Below are positions 7,272 to 15,844 of a stretch of DNA of 35,546 bases, in pieces. The number at the start of each line of letters is the position of its first letter. Within the stretch, counting starts at the first letter, position 1. This stretch comes from Lachnospiraceae bacterium. GTDB lineage: Bacteria; Bacillota; Clostridia; Lachnospirales; Lachnospiraceae. The notes under the pieces were generated by a model, which was given only the letters and a program-made list of their open reading frames with translations, was not told where the DNA came from and did no database searches. The stretch covers positions 1 through 35,546 of the forward strand of contig SVEN01000028.1 in assembly GCA_015057365.1 (NCBI GenBank). Direction: 5' to 3'. The position numbers and the translations under genes are program-made.

Positions 7272-9017
7272 TTATTCGTAATATTTTGCATCGAGATTCA
7301 AATCGGTTACCATTTCAGTTGCACAAGCCGGGTGAAGTGAACTGTCATAGGTAAAATAGTGAGTTTTTCTCGGTGTGCTGTCGGCACGGTAATTTGTGTA
7401 TGCTTTCAGCTGGGCATCCGTCATCATATAAGTATCCCGGGTAAACGGATACGGCTTTGGTGTTGCGTCATAATGATACCACAAAGGCTCTTCTTTTGTA
7501 CCGCAATTCACAAGAAGCCAGAAATGATTTCCTCTCTCCTTTACGAGATCAAGTCTTCTTCGTACGATTTGTGATTCATATCCCAAATAGGAAAGAAGCT
7601 CCTGAGATGCCGCACAGAAGGTAAAGCAGTCGCCGCTCCGGCGTGTGGTCAAACCAAGATATGCTTCTCTGCGAATGTCGTCATGAACACCTGCATTGGT
7701 ATAGCTGACCCTGGTGCTTACATATTTATAAACTGCATAAAGCTGTTCCTGCGTGGTCATATCTTCTGTGATGATTTTACCGATAACTTCTGTACACAAC
7801 TGATCCATCATTTCTTTGGTTACGGAATTATCGTGAAGGATTAGTTTTACTTCCTGTCTTGTTTCATTCCCGACAGAGTCCTTTGCAACAAAAAATGCGG
7901 TATATGTTCCGGGTTTCATCAAATCAATACCGGTGGTATCCAGTGATAAATCAACGATTCCGGAATTGTCCTCGGCACTGACCAGCGCTCTCCAGAGAAT
8001 CGCGGTATCCACATCTGCTTCCAGTTCCTTAGGGAAGGTGACGAAGCTGGGTGCTTCGTTATCATAGGCAATACTGCAACTGCCGTCATATACGGTGCGG
8101 TTTCCGCCCTGATCCGTTAAAACAATGCGTACTGCGGTTTGGTCGCTTACAAGAGCACCCGGATCGGATTCATACGAAACGGTTACGGGACCTTCGTCTA
8201 CAATCTCGGAAACAAAGCTGTCAGCCGAAGGAAATGCGGCACCGTAATATGCGGTAATCGGAGTAATTGTTGCGGTGGGCGCAGTGGTATCCTCTATTAT
8301 AAGTTCGGTTGTGTAAACGGTACCGTCGATATCTACTTCCAGTGTGTAGTTGCCGACTAAGGAAGTATTAATGACGGAAATATCTGTGACATAGTTTCCG
8401 GTCCTGTGAAAAACAATCAGGTCTTCAACAGAGGGAATGCTTCCGCCGGCCTCGATTGTAGATTGGTCTATTAGAAAATCGTTTGTTTTAAGGACTGTAA
8501 TTGTAACAGGAATCTCCGTACGATTTCCGGCTTCATCGGCTAAAATAACGGTTTCATTGACTACACCTGTCTGCGTCAGGTCCGGTTCTGTCTGAAACGT
8601 GCAGGAAACCTTCGTCTGATCTTTGATATCCGTGATACATTGCTCTGCGTTCAGTGAATCACCCTGACAAAGCAGAATCTTACGCGCCGAAGCTTTCGGC
8701 GGTACGGTATCCTGTACGGTTAAGGTTATCGTATAGTCTTTGCCGTCAACGATTAGGCCGACGGAATGTTCTCCGATTTGATTTATTTCGGCAATGCCGT
8801 CCCGGACAAATCGGGAGGCAAATTCGGTTGTAAACTCGGCAGTATGTCCTTCTTCTAAAATGAAGTCGCCTGCAGAGAAGGTGTTTCCGGCTTCTACGGT
8901 TGCAGAAGTTGCGATATATGTAGGAATACTTTTGTTACAGGAGCAAAAAAAAACAGTGATTGCTGCAAACGCGGTTAGACAAGCCTGTTTTCCTATCTTT
9001 AGGATAGAGTTATTCAT
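7272..9017 (-). CDS. Exported transglutaminase-like lipoprotein with Ig-like repeats
   Basis: The start is well set: ATG at 9015-9017 behind TAAGGAG. The 581-residue product begins with a lipoprotein signal (lipobox FCSC, Cys27). About 370 residues of tandem Ig-like/HYR-type beta modules follow, with the recurring linkers DTVPPKA, DTTAPTA and DNEAPSF. The last part (about 400-540) is a transglutaminase-like cysteine peptidase domain: SGDCFTFC with Cys464, NHFW with His498 and YDATP with Asp517, a complete Cys-His-Asp triad. Such domains cleave or crosslink peptides and often serve cell-wall or surface-protein processing. It is the first gene of the minus operon and is driven by a near-consensus promoter at 9058-9086. 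Confidence 0.9.
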   Translation of the reverse strand: MNNSILKIGKQACLTAFAAITVFFCSCNKSIPTYIATSATVEAGNTFSAGDFILEEGHTAEFTTEFASRFVRDGIAEINQIGEHSVGLIVDGKDYTITLTVQDTVPPKASARKILLCQGDSLNAEQCITDIKDQTKVSCTFQTEPDLTQTGVVNETVILADEAGNRTEIPVTITVLKTNDFLIDQSTIEAGGSIPSVEDLIVFHRTGNYVTDISVINTSLVGNYTLEVDIDGTVYTTELIIEDTTAPTATITPITAYYGAAFPSADSFVSEIVDEGPVTVSYESDPGALVSDQTAVRIVLTDQGGNRTVYDGSCSIAYDNEAPSFVTFPKELEADVDTAILWRALVSAEDNSGIVDLSLDTTGIDLMKPGTYTAFFVAKDSVGNETRQEVKLILHDNSVTKEMMDQLCTEVIGKIITEDMTTQEQLYAVYKYVSTRVSYTNAGVHDDIRREAYLGLTTRRSGDCFTFCAASQELLSYLGYESQIVRRRLDLVKERGNHFWLLVNCGTKEEPLWYHYDATPKPYPFTRDTYMMTDAQLKAYTNYRADSTPRKTHYFTYDSSLHPACATEMVTDLNLDAKYYE

Positions 9018-9057
9018 GTTCTATTCTCCTTAATATAAAACATTTTTTCGTATATTC

Positions 9058-9086
9058 AGATTATCATGAAAAATACGTCTTGTCAA
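9058..9086 (-). promoter_or_regulatory. Near-consensus sigma-A promoter of the transglutaminase-SGNH-lipoprotein operon
   Basis: Read on the minus strand: TTGACA (9081-9086), a 17-base spacer, then TAATCT (9058-9063) preceded by TGA, an extended -10. The predicted start of transcription leaves a leader of about 35 bases to the ATG. Confidence 0.88.
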
Positions 9087-9181
9087 GGTTGGGGCGGTAC
9101 CTGTAAGGCTTATAGTTCTGATGTTTCGCCGAGGGAAAGTAACTATGACAAAAACGTAAAGGTTTTCTTTCATCAATCTGC

Positions 9182-9187
9182 TATAAT
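9182..9187 (+). promoter_or_regulatory. Extended -10 promoter of the AraC remnant
   Basis: TGCTATAAT occupies 9179-9187; no good -35 is seen at 9159-9164. It lies 40 bases before the GTG start at 9228, so the broken gene still has a promoter. Confidence 0.6.
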
Positions 9188-9227
9188 AAGGATGTAGCTA
9201 CAAAATGACACAGAAAGAGGTGTTAGA

Positions 9228-9335
9228 GTGTACAGAGAAATCATACAGGAAAGTATTGATTACATTGAAGATAACTTAAAGACCGAGCTTTCGGCACAGG
9301 AATTAAGTGACAGAGCAGGCTTTTCCCCGTTTCTT
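9228..9335 (+). pseudogene. Truncated AraC-family regulator remnant
   Basis: From a GTG start behind AAGAGGTG, the frame encodes about 33-36 residues that match the start of an AraC/XylS two-helix DNA-binding domain: SIDYIEDNLKTELSAQEL followed by SDRAGFSPF. After that the sequence stops looking like AraC. The frame runs open to 9452, but there it is only the antisense of the intact AraC gene on the other strand. The second helix-turn-helix and any effector domain are missing. The likely cause is a deletion or rearrangement joining this gene to the 3' end of the convergent AraC gene; the junction lies somewhere near 9320-9340. Promoter and start codon remain, so a short peptide may still be made. 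Confidence 0.55.
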
Positions 9336-10538
9336 GTATTCCCTGGGACTCATACCGATTTGTCCGGAAAATACTTTCGAAAAGTAAGAAAAATCCTGAT
9401 AGCCTACCATAACGGCAACATCGGAAACAGAGAAGTCGGTGGTGTTAAATAACCGGAGGGATTCACGGATTCTTTCCTGCTGTATATATTTGGTTAGGCT
9501 GATGCCGGTTTCCTTGCTGAAGGAATGGGACAGAGTAGTTGCATTTTTTTGAAAATGCTTTGCCAAATAGTTTAGGGAAAGCTCTTCTTCCAGGTGAAGC
9601 CGGATATAATCGATAATGTCTTTTGTTTGTTTGGAATAATTCGGATTGGCGTAATTCTTTACCAGCAGACAGTACTTGTGGCATATTTCACCCGGCATCT
9701 GTTCCAGTCTTGTCATGGTAGTCAGAGAGTCGATTTTGGTACGGGTGGAAATCATTTGCTTAATGATATGATATGGGTGAATATCGGTGGTAAGCAACTC
9801 CGTATGGCAATAGTTATTCAGACTGTGTAACAACCAGCGGAATTCGCGCATGGAGCTGTCGTGAACAAAGCGGGCATTTTGTAAAAATGCATGCAGCGCT
9901 TGTTGGGCACGGGGACTGTCGCCGGTTTTTATCAGGCTCAGAAAGTCGAACAGGGAGTTACGGTATTCTTCTGCGTGTTCAACAGTGTAGGCATCCAAAA
10001 GCTCTTTATTAATATCGATGTCCCGCTTTTTATCCGCATACTGTATCAGCTCCGGTGTCACGTCGGAAAATGAGGGATAATGGACGGAAAGCACATGCTT
10101 GACTACTGCGGTGACCGAGTCCGGGTGTGCATAAGGCATTTTCTCGTAAATATGTTTTAAGGACTGGATTTCGGTGGCTGAAATGCGGGAATCCCTCAAA
10201 ATCCGGGTAAAATAATTGGCGGAAAGTTCTTCGTCACGGAAGGGACCGATGGCAAGAAAGTCCGGTTGTTCCTGTTGTTCTATCAGGGCAAGGATGTTAT
10301 AGAAGCCCAGATTACTTTTTACGATAATAATACGATATGGTCCAAAGCCCTCCCCAAAGGAAATGTTTTGTTGTTCGTTGCCGTAATCGTTCCAGACCAT
10401 GGCACGAAGGCCGAGATCAATCTTTTTGATGTCCGCATAGGGCGGTGTAAACAGGATGACCGGGATTTGAAAGGCGGATTGCAGTATGTTTTGCAACAAT
10501 TCGTGACATTTTGTAAGTTTCAAAGTGATATTTTCCAT
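9303..10538 (-). CDS. AraC-family transcriptional regulator
   Basis: The start is taken at ATG 10536-10538 (MENITLK), six bases after AAAGGAA; the frame is open 19 codons further upstream without a ribosome binding site. The 411-residue product has a large N-terminal region (about 1-300) without a recognisable sugar cupin, as in many Clostridia AraC proteins with a long sensory part. The C-terminal AraC domain (about 306-405) shows both helix-turn-helix units, LSLNYLAKHFQKNATTLSHSF and FSVSDVAVMVGYQDFSYFSKVF, and the end motif GMSPREYKKR. It is divergent from the GH2 and GPH genes and most likely activates them in response to a sugar. The last residues (KACSVT) are read from the antisense of the AraC remnant, so the natural end of the protein may have been altered. 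Confidence 0.92.
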   Translation of the reverse strand: MENITLKLTKCHELLQNILQSAFQIPVILFTPPYADIKKIDLGLRAMVWNDYGNEQQNISFGEGFGPYRIIIVKSNLGFYNILALIEQQEQPDFLAIGPFRDEELSANYFTRILRDSRISATEIQSLKHIYEKMPYAHPDSVTAVVKHVLSVHYPSFSDVTPELIQYADKKRDIDINKELLDAYTVEHAEEYRNSLFDFLSLIKTGDSPRAQQALHAFLQNARFVHDSSMREFRWLLHSLNNYCHTELLTTDIHPYHIIKQMISTRTKIDSLTTMTRLEQMPGEICHKYCLLVKNYANPNYSKQTKDIIDYIRLHLEEELSLNYLAKHFQKNATTLSHSFSKETGISLTKYIQQERIRESLRLFNTTDFSVSDVAVMVGYQDFSYFSKVFSGQIGMSPREYKKRGKACSVT

Positions 10539-10597
10539 GATGTTCCTTTCTTCCATTGTAGTAATAAAACAGCGGAGAAAAATGATTTTATACAAAT

Positions 10598-10626
10598 ATT
10601 ATACAACTAAAACAAAGAAAATACAA
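10598..10626 (-). promoter_or_regulatory. Promoter of the AraC regulator gene
   Basis: On the minus strand: TTGTAT (10621-10626), a 17-base spacer and a perfect TATAAT (10598-10603). The predicted leader is about 50 bases. Its -35 box overlaps the -35 region of the divergent GH2 promoter, so the two may compete or share a regulator. Confidence 0.82.
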
Positions 10627-10653
10627 GTTTAAAGAGATAGGTTACGGTAAAAT
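10625..10653 (+). promoter_or_regulatory. Weak, probably activator-dependent promoter of the GH2-transporter operon
   Basis: TAAAAT (10648-10653) is an acceptable -10, but the -35 position (10625-10630, AAGTTT) is poor. This is what is expected if the divergent AraC protein must activate it. Confidence 0.45.
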
Positions 10654-10703
10654 AAAATCAGTAAGAAGGAATTTTGTAAATTACAATAAGGAGGACGCGA
10701 TTT

Positions 10704-12953
10704 ATGAAATTTAAGTGGAACGATGGCTGGCTGTTTACCAAGGATGCGAAAAATATTTCCGGTACCTACGGTGCGTTGAATGCTTCCGCATGGGAAACGG
10801 TGGATTTGCCGCATACTTGGAATGCAAAAGACGGACAGGACGGCGGCAGCGATTATTACCGCGGCACCTGTTATTACACAAAGAAGTTGGCACTTACGGA
10901 GTGTAAAGATGCGGACCGGGTATACATTGAATTCGAGGGTGCGAATTCTTCCGCGGATGTGTATGTGAACGGTACGCTTGCAGTGCATCATGATGGCGGA
11001 TATTCCACCTTTCGTGCCAATATTACCGACCTTCTGAAGGAGGAAAACGAGATTGTAGTTGCGGTAGATAATGCACCGAATGACAGAGTGTATCCGCAGA
11101 TGGCGGACTTTACGTTCTATGGCGGTATTTACCGGGATGTAAATATTATTTGTGTACCGAAGGCGCACTTTGATTTAGACTTTTTCGGAGGTCCGGGTGT
11201 TCAGGTAACTCCCGTGGTGGACGGAACGAATGCAAACGTATCTGTCATCGGCTATTTCACCGGGCTTTCCGGAAGCGAGACCGTAAAATATGTAATCAAA
11301 GAAAAAGAGACGATTGTTTGTGAGAAGGAAGTTTCCGCAAAGGACGGTAAAGCCGATTTTACGATTGAGAATGTACACCTTTGGAACGGTCGTAAGGACC
11401 CGTTCCTCTATACCCTGGAAGCGACTCTTGTTGACGGAGGAATGAAACTGGATGCCAGAACCGTGCGTTTCGGTTGTCGTAGTTTCTCCATTGATCCGGA
11501 GAGAGGTTTTATTTTAAACGGGGAAGAGTATCCGCTTCGCGGAGTATCCCGTCATCAGGACAGAAAGGATATCGGTAATGCGCTTTTGCCGAAGCATCAC
11601 AAGGAGGATGCGGAGCTGATTTACGAGGTGGGTGCAACCACGATTCGTTTGGCACATTACCAGCATGCACAGTATTTTTATGATTTATGTGATGAGATGG
11701 GCTTTGTTCTTTGGGCAGAGATTCCGTATATTTCAAACCATATGCCGAACGGCAGGGAGAATACCGTTTCCCAGATGAAAGAGCTGATTGCACAGAATTA
11801 TAATCATCCGTCCATTTTTGTATGGGGACTTTCCAATGAGATTTCCATGAAGGGTGCGGATGACCCGGATTTAATAGAGAATCATCGCATTTTGAACGAT
11901 CTGTGTCATGACTGGGATAAGACCAGACTGACTACCATGGCTATTGTTTCCATGTGTCCGATGGACAGTGAATATGTAAGGATTCCGGATACCGTGTCCT
12001 GGAACCATTACTTCGGTTGGTACGGTGGAGATACTTCCATGAACGGTCCGTGGATGGATAAGTTCCATGCCGCATATCCGGAGATTCCGGTGGGCATGAG
12101 TGAGTACGGCTGTGAGGCGCTTGATTGGCACAATTCCAATCCTGAGCAGGGAGACTACTCTGAAGAGTATCAGGCGTACTACCACGAGGAACTCATTAAG
12201 CAGTTATTTACAAGAAAGTATATTTGGGCGACGCATGTTTGGAATATGTTTGACTTTGCGGCCGACAGCAGAGCGGAGGGCGGCGAAGACGGCATGAACC
12301 ACAAAGGTCTCATGAACTTTGACAGAACCTATAAAAAGGATTCTTTCTACGCTTACAAGGCATGGCTTTCCGACGAGCCGTTCGTACACCTTTGCGGAAA
12401 GCGTTATGTGGACCGTGTAGAGGATGTGACGAAGGTAACGGTATATTCAAACCTTCCTGAGGTTGAACTTTTTGCAAACGGCAAAAGCTTAGGAAAGCAG
12501 ACAAGTGATGTTCATTTCTTCTACTTCGACGTACCGAATGTAGGCGAGACGGAGCTTGTGGCAAAGGCAGGAGATTGTGAAGATACTTCTAAGATTGTAA
12601 AGGTAGATAAGTTTAACGATGCATACCGCATGGTGGAGAGTGGGGATGTACTCAATTGGTTTGAGATTACCGCTCCGGAAGGGTATTATTCCATTAACGA
12701 TAAGGCATCGGATGTTCTTGCGACAACAAAAGGCAAACTCTTATTTATCGGTCTTATGAAGAAGGCTATGAAGGGTAAGAAGACCATGGTGGACGCCGGT
12801 TCCATGATGCAGAGCAAGGATTTAATGGGATTCCTCGGTGGATTTACCGTAAAACGTCTCCTTTCCATGATGGGAGCTATGGGTGCGAAGCCGCTCAGTA
12901 AGGATGAGATGCTTAAGTTTAACAAGAAGTTAAATAAGATAAAGAAAAAGTAA
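10704..12953 (+). CDS. Glycoside hydrolase family 2 enzyme (beta-galactosidase or beta-glucuronidase type)
   Basis: The start is ATG 10704 behind AAGGAGGACG. The 749-residue product has the GH2 order: sugar-binding jelly roll (about 1-150, with DLPHTWNAKDG and YRGTCYY), Ig-like domain (160-255) and TIM barrel (265-560). WGLSNEI holds the acid/base Glu379 and GMSEYGCE the nucleophile Glu467. No signal peptide is present, so it acts in the cytoplasm. The motif GMNHKGL fits the N-x-K of beta-glucuronidases, but similar N-x-KGL strings occur in beta-galactosidases, so the substrate is undecided. After about residue 640 there is an unusual Lys/Met-rich tail. The GPH transporter downstream and AraC regulator upstream complete a sugar-use locus. 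Confidence 0.93.
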   Translation: MKFKWNDGWLFTKDAKNISGTYGALNASAWETVDLPHTWNAKDGQDGGSDYYRGTCYYTKKLALTECKDADRVYIEFEGANSSADVYVNGTLAVHHDGGYSTFRANITDLLKEENEIVVAVDNAPNDRVYPQMADFTFYGGIYRDVNIICVPKAHFDLDFFGGPGVQVTPVVDGTNANVSVIGYFTGLSGSETVKYVIKEKETIVCEKEVSAKDGKADFTIENVHLWNGRKDPFLYTLEATLVDGGMKLDARTVRFGCRSFSIDPERGFILNGEEYPLRGVSRHQDRKDIGNALLPKHHKEDAELIYEVGATTIRLAHYQHAQYFYDLCDEMGFVLWAEIPYISNHMPNGRENTVSQMKELIAQNYNHPSIFVWGLSNEISMKGADDPDLIENHRILNDLCHDWDKTRLTTMAIVSMCPMDSEYVRIPDTVSWNHYFGWYGGDTSMNGPWMDKFHAAYPEIPVGMSEYGCEALDWHNSNPEQGDYSEEYQAYYHEELIKQLFTRKYIWATHVWNMFDFAADSRAEGGEDGMNHKGLMNFDRTYKKDSFYAYKAWLSDEPFVHLCGKRYVDRVEDVTKVTVYSNLPEVELFANGKSLGKQTSDVHFFYFDVPNVGETELVAKAGDCEDTSKIVKVDKFNDAYRMVESGDVLNWFEITAPEGYYSINDKASDVLATTKGKLLFIGLMKKAMKGKKTMVDAGSMMQSKDLMGFLGGFTVKRLLSMMGAMGAKPLSKDEMLKFNKKLNKIKKK

Positions 12954-13026
12954 GATATAGGAAAGATGCAACCAAGAGACCAGGGGGCATTCCCGCCCCG
13001 CCAACATACAAGAGGGAGGCAATACT

Positions 13027-14478
13027 ATGGATACGAAGAGAAAATTCGGTATGAGAGACAAGGTAGCATATGCTGCCGGTGATTTCGGTTGTAACATGAG
13101 CTTTTCCTTGAAAGGAACAGTTCAGACCTTCTGGCTGGTATTCATGATGATGGAAACCGGACTGCTTTCGGCACTGCTTTTGGCCGTACAGATTTGGGAT
13201 GCAATCAATGACCCGTTAATCGGTTCCATGATTGATGCGGACAGAAGAAAGTATAAGCTGGGTAAGTTTAAGACCTATATCTTAATCGGTGCCATCGGTC
13301 TTTTAGTAGCGGGAGCGCTGGTATTTATTCCGGTGCCGAATGCGTCGACTGTGATTAAGGCAATTGTATTTGTTTTGGGGTATATCGTATGGGATGCATG
13401 TTATACCATCGCAAACGTTCCTTACGGCTCCATGCTTTCTCTGGTAACCGAGGACCCGGGTGAAAGAGCGCAGTTATCGACCTGGCGCAGTATCGGTTCC
13501 ATGTTCGGTAACCTGCTTCCGAATATCATCCTTCCGATGATTATCTGGGAAAAGGTAGTGGATGAAAACGGAAATCCGGTGCTTAATGAAGAAACCGGAG
13601 AACAGGTACAGAAATTAATCGGTGAAAGAGTATTTGTTGCGGCACTTTTGATGGGTGTGCTCGGTTTTATCGCATTCCTGTTTATGATTAAGAAAATTAC
13701 GATTCGTGTGGATGAGAATACCGTAAAGACAAATGAGACCGAAAAGTTTAACGTGATTGCTGCCTTTGGTAATTTTATGAAGAATCGTCCGGCTGTAGGT
13801 GCAACGCTTGCCGCAATGGGAATGTTTCTCGGTATGCAGTCCGCAATGACTGCCACATCTATCATGTTTGCAATTTACTTCGGTATGGCAAAACTGTCCG
13901 GTGTGGTACAGTTAATCGGATTCTTGCCGATGTTAATCTTCATGCCGTTTATTAAAAAGATTGTCGGAAAGTGGGGTAAAAAAGAAGCTTCCGTTGCCGG
14001 TACCGTAGTATCTCTCTTCGGCGGTGTGCTGATGTTTGTATTCCCGATGATTCCGAACAAAATGATTGCACTTGTGATTTATATGGTAGCACTCAGTGTG
14101 TTTGGTCTCGGCATGGGTATTTACACCTGTGTATCCTGGGCATTGATGGCAGATGCCATTGACTACAACGAGTGGAAGACCGGAAAGAGAGAAGAGGGTA
14201 CGGTATATTCCCTGCACTCCTTCTTCCGTAAGCTGGCACAGGGTGTGGGACCGTCCGTGGTACTTCTGTTAATGGGTGCATTAGGTTATAATTCCAAGCT
14301 GGGTGTCGGTGCACAGTCCGCATCCACTGCATACAATATGTGCTGGCTTGTGGCAGCGCTCTATATGTTCAGTGCGATTATGCAGTTTATCGGACTTGCG
14401 GTGATTTACAACCTGGATAAGAAGACCATGGCGAAGATGCAGGAAGAATTGGATGTACGCCGCGGTAAAACGGAGTAG
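13027..14478 (+). CDS. GPH-family (MFS_2) sugar:cation symporter
   Basis: This 483-residue protein, behind AGAGGGAGG, has about twelve membrane segments. The glycoside-pentoside-hexuronide family hallmarks are visible: KVAYAAGDFGCNM at the start, IWDAINDPLIGSMID after the second helix and YGSMLSLVTEDPGER in the middle. The family moves melibiose, lactose, glucuronides or xylosides with Na+ or H+. It follows the GH2 gene by 73 bases with no terminator between, so the two are probably one operon: uptake here, hydrolysis by the GH2 enzyme. A terminator follows at 14541. Confidence 0.93.
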   Translation: MDTKRKFGMRDKVAYAAGDFGCNMSFSLKGTVQTFWLVFMMMETGLLSALLLAVQIWDAINDPLIGSMIDADRRKYKLGKFKTYILIGAIGLLVAGALVFIPVPNASTVIKAIVFVLGYIVWDACYTIANVPYGSMLSLVTEDPGERAQLSTWRSIGSMFGNLLPNIILPMIIWEKVVDENGNPVLNEETGEQVQKLIGERVFVAALLMGVLGFIAFLFMIKKITIRVDENTVKTNETEKFNVIAAFGNFMKNRPAVGATLAAMGMFLGMQSAMTATSIMFAIYFGMAKLSGVVQLIGFLPMLIFMPFIKKIVGKWGKKEASVAGTVVSLFGGVLMFVFPMIPNKMIALVIYMVALSVFGLGMGIYTCVSWALMADAIDYNEWKTGKREEGTVYSLHSFFRKLAQGVGPSVVLLLMGALGYNSKLGVGAQSASTAYNMCWLVAALYMFSAIMQFIGLAVIYNLDKKTMAKMQEELDVRRGKTE

Positions 14479-14540
14479 TTTGTAAGAAAGTTTGATAAAT
14501 TCAATGACCGGATAGAAGGTCTGATGTTCTCCATGCAAAG

Positions 14541-14576
14541 CGTCGTAAAGTTCTCATTGAACTTTGCGGCGTTTTT
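14541..14576 (+). terminator. Terminator of the GH2-transporter operon
   Basis: The 13-bp stem CGTCGTAAAGTTC/GAACTTTGCGGCG (two wobbles) with loop TCATT is followed by TTTTT at 14572-14576. The -35 box of the next gene lies inside its 3' arm. Confidence 0.88.
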
Positions 14577-14584
14577 GCTATAAT
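14557..14584 (+). promoter_or_regulatory. Promoter overlapping the upstream terminator
   Basis: TTGAAC (14557-14562), a 16-base spacer and an extended -10, TGCTATAAT (14576-14584). The -35 is formed by the loop and descending arm of the terminator of the previous operon. Confidence 0.75.
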
Positions 14585-14617
14585 AAAAGAGAGTATAACG
14601 AAAGAGGGGAACAAAGG

Positions 14618-15817
14618 ATGCGGGAGAAAAAAGAAAAGAAAGAAAAAAAGAAAAAACTTAAGGAATGGGCAATCGCAATTTTGGCGATTATCGTGTGGTT
14701 GTGTATCGGATATGTTTTTATGAATGTATTTCCGGAAATCGGACATCCCTTTTTTTATTTTCTGTCGGTGTTATATGATGATTCGTTAAGAATTGCCGTT
14801 CTGTTGTTTCTGGTACTGGCGGGGGTGTTGTTTTCCCTTCGGAAAGAAGGCGGGAGAGAAGAATCAAAGGGAATACTTAAGATTTTCTTTTTGATAGCCG
14901 GTGTGTGGATTGTGGTGTCGAATTTGTTTCCGGTGAAGGATGATTATAAGGCTGTTCTGATTGACGGAGAAACACCGTCCAAATTCGCGTATAAGGCGAG
15001 TATATTAAAGGATGCCCTCTCCGGTGAAACGAAGGTAGAGAATCTGCCGGTGGAGAAGGTTACGCCGTTTCGGTCGGAATATTATGTAAGTGGCGGAAGA
15101 AACAGTAGCGGCAGATATCACACTTCTTATTATGTAAGGTTGGAGACGGAAGCCGGCAGATTGTTTGCTTCCTATGAGTCTCCGGAGATTTGGAATTATG
15201 TGGTTTGGATGCGGGAGCACCGGGAGACGATACAAATGGAATACTATGTACATTCCGGTATTTTAAAAACAATTAACGGAATTGATAAAAATGACGGGAA
15301 AGCACTGGTGGAAGAGTTGGTAAATTTGGAAGCGGAACGGAGGCGGCAGGAAGAAATACAGGCCGAGCAGGAGGCACTGCGTGCGGAACAGGAAATGGAG
15401 AGAATCCTGGAGGCACAGAAACGTTCCGAAAGATATTGGGAAATCATGAAAGCTGGTGTGGGAAATGATATCGAGGTCGTCAAAGAAAGGTTGGAAGCGG
15501 AAGGCCTTTCCCTGGCTCGTAATATCAAATATGTCAGCTCGTTGCATTTTGAAATAAATACGCTTGCCTTTTGGGATAACGAAGATGTGTATGTGATAAA
15601 GGATAATTTAAAAGAGGAAATGGCGCAGGTGCCGAGGATACAGCATGGCATGTCGAAGGAGGATATAATAAACGCCCTGACGGAAGCCGGTTTTGCGTAT
15701 GAATGCGATTCGTTTTCCTGTGGGATGCATGGAAAAGGGTATTTGCATACGATTCAATTCGGCGACGGACAATGGGTCCCGAAGGGATATACGGTATGGT
15801 TTTCGATTGATGAATAG
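14618..15817 (+). CDS. Membrane protein with coiled coil and C-terminal PASTA-like segment, unknown function
   Basis: The start is ATG 14618 behind GAGGGGA; the upstream in-frame codons overlap the promoter. The 399-residue product opens with a very basic run (REKKEKKEKKKKLKEW) and three membrane helices (about 18-37, 45-75 and 88-105). A mostly hydrophilic region follows. A Glu/Arg/Gln-rich helix (about 228-275) is a predicted coiled coil. Near the end, GMSKEDIINALTEAGF and VPKGYTVWFSID resemble the alternation seen in PASTA domains (helix with G at its end, then P-x-G-x-x-V strand), but the match is weak. It is the first gene of an operon with an acetyltransferase and a Nudix hydrolase. Function not assigned. 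Confidence 0.85.
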   Translation: MREKKEKKEKKKKLKEWAIAILAIIVWLCIGYVFMNVFPEIGHPFFYFLSVLYDDSLRIAVLLFLVLAGVLFSLRKEGGREESKGILKIFFLIAGVWIVVSNLFPVKDDYKAVLIDGETPSKFAYKASILKDALSGETKVENLPVEKVTPFRSEYYVSGGRNSSGRYHTSYYVRLETEAGRLFASYESPEIWNYVVWMREHRETIQMEYYVHSGILKTINGIDKNDGKALVEELVNLEAERRRQEEIQAEQEALRAEQEMERILEAQKRSERYWEIMKAGVGNDIEVVKERLEAEGLSLARNIKYVSSLHFEINTLAFWDNEDVYVIKDNLKEEMAQVPRIQHGMSKEDIINALTEAGFAYECDSFSCGMHGKGYLHTIQFGDGQWVPKGYTVWFSIDE

Positions 15818-15844
15818 TGAAAGAAACAGTGAAAGGAGAACAGT

